Source: JAICMB01 sp035295125
GTDB taxonomy: Bacteria > Acidobacteriota > Terriglobia > Bryobacterales > Bryobacteraceae
Reading direction: 5' to 3'
Length of the DNA: 64,000 nt
NCBI GenBank assembly: GCA_035295125.1
Contig: DATGJP010000008.1
Span: 310,001 to 374,000 of the forward strand
The notes under the pieces are model-generated. The model worked only from the letters and a program-made list of their open reading frames with translations, had not been told where the DNA came from and ran no database searches. The position numbers were made by a program, and so were the translations under genes. This document shows, one piece after another, positions 60,391-64,000 of the stretch (the stretch's first letter is position 1; each line of letters begins with the position of its first letter).

Positions 60391-60739
60391 TGGCCTCTAC
60401 AACTAAGACCCCAAGGGTGCCGTTCCGACTACAGGCGCCGCAACGGGAGAGTGACGCAAATCGTCTTGAAAACGGTGCGCAATCACGCAATAACGACAGT
60501 GCCCTGCTCAAGCGAGTACCGCATTCGGCTAGTGGTTTCTAAAGTTGCGGGTATGGAACTACGGCAGAGCGGCTGAGCGTCGCTACCATTCTCGTCGGCC
60601 GCAACGATTTGAAAGGATGTGGAAGGGTGGCGCAGGCCATTTCGCCTGCCTTTGGAGCTTACCGGAAACGCACAGGCGAAACCGCCTGCGGCACCTTGCA
60701 ATCCAAGACTCAATCTCCCAGAAGTCACAGGCCAAGCTA
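60391..60739. other. Intergenic region containing a composite repeat
   Basis: About 350 nt between two minus-strand genes. Positions 60391-60600 hold nothing I can name. Positions 60601-60696 are a composite palindromic repeat. No RNA gene or conserved small protein is visible. Confidence 0.7.
60601..60696. repeat. Composite palindromic repeat, long copy with tail
   Basis: From left to right: GCAACGATTTGAAAGGATGT, GGAAGGGTG, hairpin GCAGG/CCTGC (60632-60649), TTTGGAGCTTACCGGAAACG and the perfect core palindrome CAGGCGAAACCGCCTG (60673-60688). This copy links the core palindrome with the CACCCTTCCACATCC tail seen alone elsewhere. Confidence 0.85.
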
Positions 60740-61834
60740 TCAGGGTATCCCGCGAAAGAGAAACACCAGCTCAATAATCAGAATCGCGACCACCATCGCT
60801 TCCAGAAGGAATGCGCGCCCCTGGTGAAACTCCTCCACCATCGATTGGTACAACTCCCCCGCGGTCTTCAACTTCTCGTCCACAAGATCGCGATAGTCGG
60901 GCACGCCGATCTTTCGCGCCGCCAGCCGGTACGCGCGGGCATAAAACATGTCGCTGAGGAACTTGATCGAATTGTCGACGCGTTCGGTCAACTCGATCAC
61001 ATCCAGCCGGATTTGATTCAAACGTTCCGCCTCGGCGCCGATCTTCCATCGCCGCAAGATGCCGCGCCGGCGCTCCAGGCTCCGGTATACGCTCGCCAGC
61101 ACCTTCGTGAGTAGATCGTCGTAATACCGAAACTCGACCAATTGCGTATTGGCGTATTCCAGCAACTGTAAGATCGGCGCCGCCCCTTCCGGCGTGTCGT
61201 AAAGAAACGCCGCCATCCACGCCACCACGAGCAGGTCCGTCGGGTAGTATGAAACGCATTCCCGCAGAATCTCCTGCGTCTCCGATTCCGCGAGCTCTAC
61301 GGATTCGCCGCGTACGATCTGCGATACCCGATCGCCGTGTTGGGCGAGCAGTTCCCGGGCAGTAAGTACGTGGCCGTCATCCGCACAGGCTTCGCGCACA
61401 TGAACGGCGTAGTAGTCCTCCGAAGTCACTTCTGAAAACGGCTTGATCAATGCCTTGCCAATCCGGGCGACCTGCGCTCGCGCAATGTCCGCCGTTTGCC
61501 GCTCAATCTCGTTCGAGCCGATCCAGCGGCTCGAAAGCTGCGTCAACTCGTCCCAATTGCATTCGAAAGGAAGCTCCAACGCAACACTAACGACGCCGTA
61601 GTTATAGAACTTCACCACCGAAGTCCACCGGTCGCCCGTGTCCAGTTGTACCGCCGGGCCGCTATAGACCACCGGCGGCTGGGCGAACCGAACGTATTCG
61701 GGCGTGGGACGGCGGAACTCGGGCCGCCGTTCCGGCCGCTCCGCACCCATTACCTCGCGCGCCTCATCGAGTCTTATCTCGTCGGCGACTTCGTACAACA
61801 GGAGCGCCCAAAGTGAACCTTTCAGCCGGGCCAT
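60740..61834 (-). CDS. RMD1/DUF155-like tail-anchored protein
   Basis: A 364-aa protein that begins MARLKGSLWALLLYEVADEI at ATG 61834. The N-terminal half has FYNYGVVSVALELPF, resembling the 'YGVVV' strand of the RMD1/DUF155 family. The C-terminal half has LERRRGILRRWKIGAEAE, VDNSIKFLSDMFYARAYR and a final membrane helix (FLLEAMVVAILIIELVFLF), matching the layout of that family. Eukaryotic RMD1/RMND1 act in mitochondrial translation; bacterial members are uncharacterised. An in-frame reading to 62089 lies over the divergent permease gene and is not used. Confidence 0.68.
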   Translation of the reverse strand: MARLKGSLWALLLYEVADEIRLDEAREVMGAERPERRPEFRRPTPEYVRFAQPPVVYSGPAVQLDTGDRWTSVVKFYNYGVVSVALELPFECNWDELTQLSSRWIGSNEIERQTADIARAQVARIGKALIKPFSEVTSEDYYAVHVREACADDGHVLTARELLAQHGDRVSQIVRGESVELAESETQEILRECVSYYPTDLLVVAWMAAFLYDTPEGAAPILQLLEYANTQLVEFRYYDDLLTKVLASVYRSLERRRGILRRWKIGAEAERLNQIRLDVIELTERVDNSIKFLSDMFYARAYRLAARKIGVPDYRDLVDEKLKTAGELYQSMVEEFHQGRAFLLEAMVVAILIIELVFLFRGIP

Positions 61835-61983
61835 CGTCCTATGTATGACAGCACTCGAAGCAAGCGAGGGCAACCCTGGTGTTCGAACTCGGACAGCGGG
61901 TCTCGATTCCGGCACGACCTGTGGTCTGAAATCCAGGCGACTCAATGCTTTGCAGCGGCCCGCTGCTTGCCCGATGGAATCTG

Positions 61984-64000
61984 ATGCGATCTCTGCTCGA
62001 CGACCTGCGCCAGGCATTCCGCGCACTGCGCAAGAACCCCGTCCTGACGGCCGTTGCCCTTTTGTCGCTCGGCATCGGCATCGGCGCAAACACGGCGATC
62101 TTCTCCATCATGGATCGCCTGCTTTTGCGCAGCCTGCCGATTCGCGACCCTGGCCAACTCGTCCTGGTAACGACCCCGGGCGACCTCGCCGGTTCGCTGA
62201 CGGCTTACTACTGGTACGACGAGTCGATGGTTCTCTCATGGCCGAAATACCGCATGCTCCGTGAGCAAAGCTCCTCGGTTCTCGATGGGTTGCTGGCGCG
62301 GTTCGGTCTCGAAGTGAACATCGCCTCACGCGGCGTCACCCAAAATGCGAGGGGCGAGTTGGTATCCGGGAATTATTTCGACGTGCTGGGCGTCCATCCC
62401 GCTCTGGGAAGATTACTGACGGACGACGATACCCGCGCCCTCGGAGGAAACCCGGTAGTGGTGTTGAGCCACGCTTACTGGACGCGTGCTTTCGGCGGTG
62501 ACCGCAGCGTGCTCAACCAAGCCATCGTCGTCAACGGCCAGCAATTCACGATCGTCGGTGTTTCGCAGGCAGGCTTTCGTTCGGTGGGCTCGGGAGAATC
62601 GCCCGCGGTGTTTTTGCCCGTCACCATGCAGCAGAAGGTAATGACCTGGGACCATATAGAAGATGCGCATGCCTACTGGCTGAACGTAGTGGGCCGTTTG
62701 AAACCCGGTGTTTCAAGAACCCAGGCGCAGTCGGCATTGAACGTTGCCTGGCGCAACATTATTACGAGCGACGTCACCCAACTCCCTCCTACTGTCGGCG
62801 AGCACTACCGTAATGCCTACCTGAAGAAACAGCTCGTATTGCAGCCCGGAGCGGCCGGGTTCTCTTCGCTACGGGACCGTTTCGAGAATCCTTTGTACCT
62901 GTTGCTGGGCATGGCGGGACTGCTGCTCCTGATAGCCTGCGGCAACATTGCGAACCTGCTGCTGGCGCGGGCCGTATCGCGACAGAAGGAAATTGCGATT
63001 CGGCTTTCTTTAGGCGCCAGCCGGTTGCGTCTCATTCGCCATCTGCTCTGCGAGAGCGTACTGCTCTCGCTTGCGGGCGCCCTCGCCGGCGTATTGCTGG
63101 CGCCGTGGGTAGGGTCGCTTGTGTTGCGGCTCGTGCCCTCCGTCACTCCAATCGCCGGAATCAGCGCCGATCCCGACGGCCGCATTCTCGCGTTCGCCTT
63201 CGTTCTCGCCTTGTTCACGAGCGTGCTATTTGGCACTTTCCCCGCGTTAAGGGCGAGCCGTCCCGAACTGGCGCCCGCGCTCCGGGAACAAACCAGCAGC
63301 CTTTCATCCGGCAGCCATGCGCGCTTCCGCAAGAGCCTCGTGGTGGCACAAATCGCATTCTCAGTCGTGCTCCTGGCTTCGGCTGGGCTGTTCGCCCGAA
63401 GCCTGTACAACCTGCAAACGGTCAATCCCGGGTTCCGGACTAACCAGCTTCTGTCGTTCCGGATCGATCCGTCGTTGAACGGCTACGATCATGAACGCGC
63501 CCGGCGCCTGTTTCAGGAGATTGGCCAGGCACTGCGGTCCGTCCCCGGCGTTACCGGATCGTCAATGGCCCGGGAGCCGCTGCTCTCCGACTCGATCAGC
63601 ATGGATGGCTACTTCATCGAGGGTTATCATCCCCAGGATAAAGAAAGCATCACGTTGAGCGAGAATCGCATCGGGCCGGGCTTCTTCAGCGTGATGGGAA
63701 TTGCGTTGGTTGCGGGCCGCGAGTTCGCCGAAGGCGATTCTAAAGGCGGTCCACCGGTGGCGATTATTAATGAAACTCTGGCCAGGAAATATTTCGACAA
63801 ACAGAACCCGATCGGCTTGCATCTGACTCTGGACGACGACCGCACGATTCCGAAGCTGGGGCCGATTGAGATCGTCGGCGTAGTCAAGGACAGCAAGTAC
63901 AACAACCTCCGTGAAAAACCGCAGCAGTTCGTCTATTTCCCTTCTGCCCAGGATCGTAAGGCGGACGCCATGTCGTTCTATTTGCGCACGGCGCTGCCGC
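61984..64000 (+). CDS. ADOP family ABC transporter permease, 3' end outside the window
   Basis: Starts at ATG 61984 and runs open to the window edge (at least 672 residues). The beginning, LLDDLRQAFRALRKNPVLT then LLSLGIGIGANTAIFSIMD, is the MacB/FtsX entry helix. MacB core (RGELVSGNYFDVLGVHPALG) and FtsX helices (LYLLLGMAGLLLLIACGNIAN) follow, and the second periplasmic core has begun. It lacks the ~80-residue cytoplasmic prefix present in the other ADOP permease of the window. It diverges from the RMD1-like gene with 149 nt between starts. Confidence 0.92.
   Translation, partial: MRSLLDDLRQAFRALRKNPVLTAVALLSLGIGIGANTAIFSIMDRLLLRSLPIRDPGQLVLVTTPGDLAGSLTAYYWYDESMVLSWPKYRMLREQSSSVLDGLLARFGLEVNIASRGVTQNARGELVSGNYFDVLGVHPALGRLLTDDDTRALGGNPVVVLSHAYWTRAFGGDRSVLNQAIVVNGQQFTIVGVSQAGFRSVGSGESPAVFLPVTMQQKVMTWDHIEDAHAYWLNVVGRLKPGVSRTQAQSALNVAWRNIITSDVTQLPPTVGEHYRNAYLKKQLVLQPGAAGFSSLRDRFENPLYLLLGMAGLLLLIACGNIANLLLARAVSRQKEIAIRLSLGASRLRLIRHLLCESVLLSLAGALAGVLLAPWVGSLVLRLVPSVTPIAGISADPDGRILAFAFVLALFTSVLFGTFPALRASRPELAPALREQTSSLSSGSHARFRKSLVVAQIAFSVVLLASAGLFARSLYNLQTVNPGFRTNQLLSFRIDPSLNGYDHERARRLFQEIGQALRSVPGVTGSSMAREPLLSDSISMDGYFIEGYHPQDKESITLSENRIGPGFFSVMGIALVAGREFAEGDSKGGPPVAIINETLARKYFDKQNPIGLHLTLDDDRTIPKLGPIEIVGVVKDSKYNNLREKPQQFVYFPSAQDRKADAMSFYLRTALP

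Noticed and set aside
1..64000. CRISPR arrays, rRNA operons, IS transposases, prophage genes
   Set aside because: No regularly spaced direct repeats, rRNA-like blocks or transposase/integrase motifs were seen on either strand. The dispersed palindromes are not regularly spaced.

Overview
The window reads as chromosomal DNA of an Acidobacteriota member close to Bryobacterales/Solibacter. This is inferred from the high GC content and from gene families typical of that group: a secreted protein ending in the 'Solibacter uncharacterized C-terminal domain' (TIGR03437), very large TonB-dependent receptors with a carboxypeptidase-like N-terminal repeat, ADOP-type MacB/FtsX permeases (one next to a PadR regulator) and CRTAC1 (FG-GAP plus ASPIC/UnbV) proteins. 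No phage, plasmid, IS transposase, CRISPR or rRNA is visible. One tRNA gene, tRNA-Arg(CCG), lies near 57.9 kb.

Layout. 0-3.5 kb: S9 peptidase, cysteine-synthase-family enzyme, DUF488 protein. 3.5-8 kb: polysaccharide-type genes (heparinase II/III, GNAT protein, VOC protein, acyl carrier protein, polysaccharide deacetylase). 8-15.1 kb, minus strand: TolC and HlyD export proteins, hybrid-free sensor kinase, MetY, carboxylesterase. 15.3-18.3 kb: HExxH secreted protein, Ser/Thr kinase, haem-motif HAMP sensor. 18.3-25.7 kb: PadR/ADOP pair, two tandem GT-C-like membrane proteins, a TIM-barrel isomerase. 25.7-28.1 kb: TonB protein and SRPBCC protein. 28.2-33.1 kb: class III aminotransferase, TPR-like protein, type III polyketide synthase, FAD oxidoreductase and YceI lipid-binding protein in one plus-strand run. 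33.1-44.9 kb, minus strand: acyl-CoA ligase, phosphotriesterase-family hydrolase, 5-oxoprolinase PxpABC, then five overlapping genes (kinase, regulator, CRTAC1, DUF58, TonB receptor). 45-57.7 kb: two giant TonB receptors, a 4-hydroxybutyryl-CoA dehydratase-like enzyme, CRTAC1 and TPR genes, threonine dehydratase. 57.9-64 kb: tRNA-Arg, two gene remnants meeting end to end, an intact TIGR03437 protein, an RMD1-like membrane protein and an ADOP permease cut by the window end.

The strongest unexplained signal is a family of short composite palindromic repeats. Two hairpins with the core CAGGCGGTTTCGCCTG flank a conserved spacer, or are followed by a CACCCTTCCACATCC tail. About a dozen whole or partial copies are scattered in 64 kb. 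Most are intergenic, but at least three lie inside protein-coding genes and are read through in frame, so they encode part of the protein. This resembles in behaviour the Rickettsia palindromic elements that sit inside genes. No mobilising enzyme is present in the window.

Other points of interest are the telescoped five-gene operon (overlaps of 14, 4, 47 and about 179 nt), the polyketide lipid cluster, and several start codons placed 6-14 nt behind a -10 box without a Shine-Dalgarno sequence, suggesting leaderless or near-leaderless mRNAs. Start codons and functions were assigned by eye from motifs; no database search was run.
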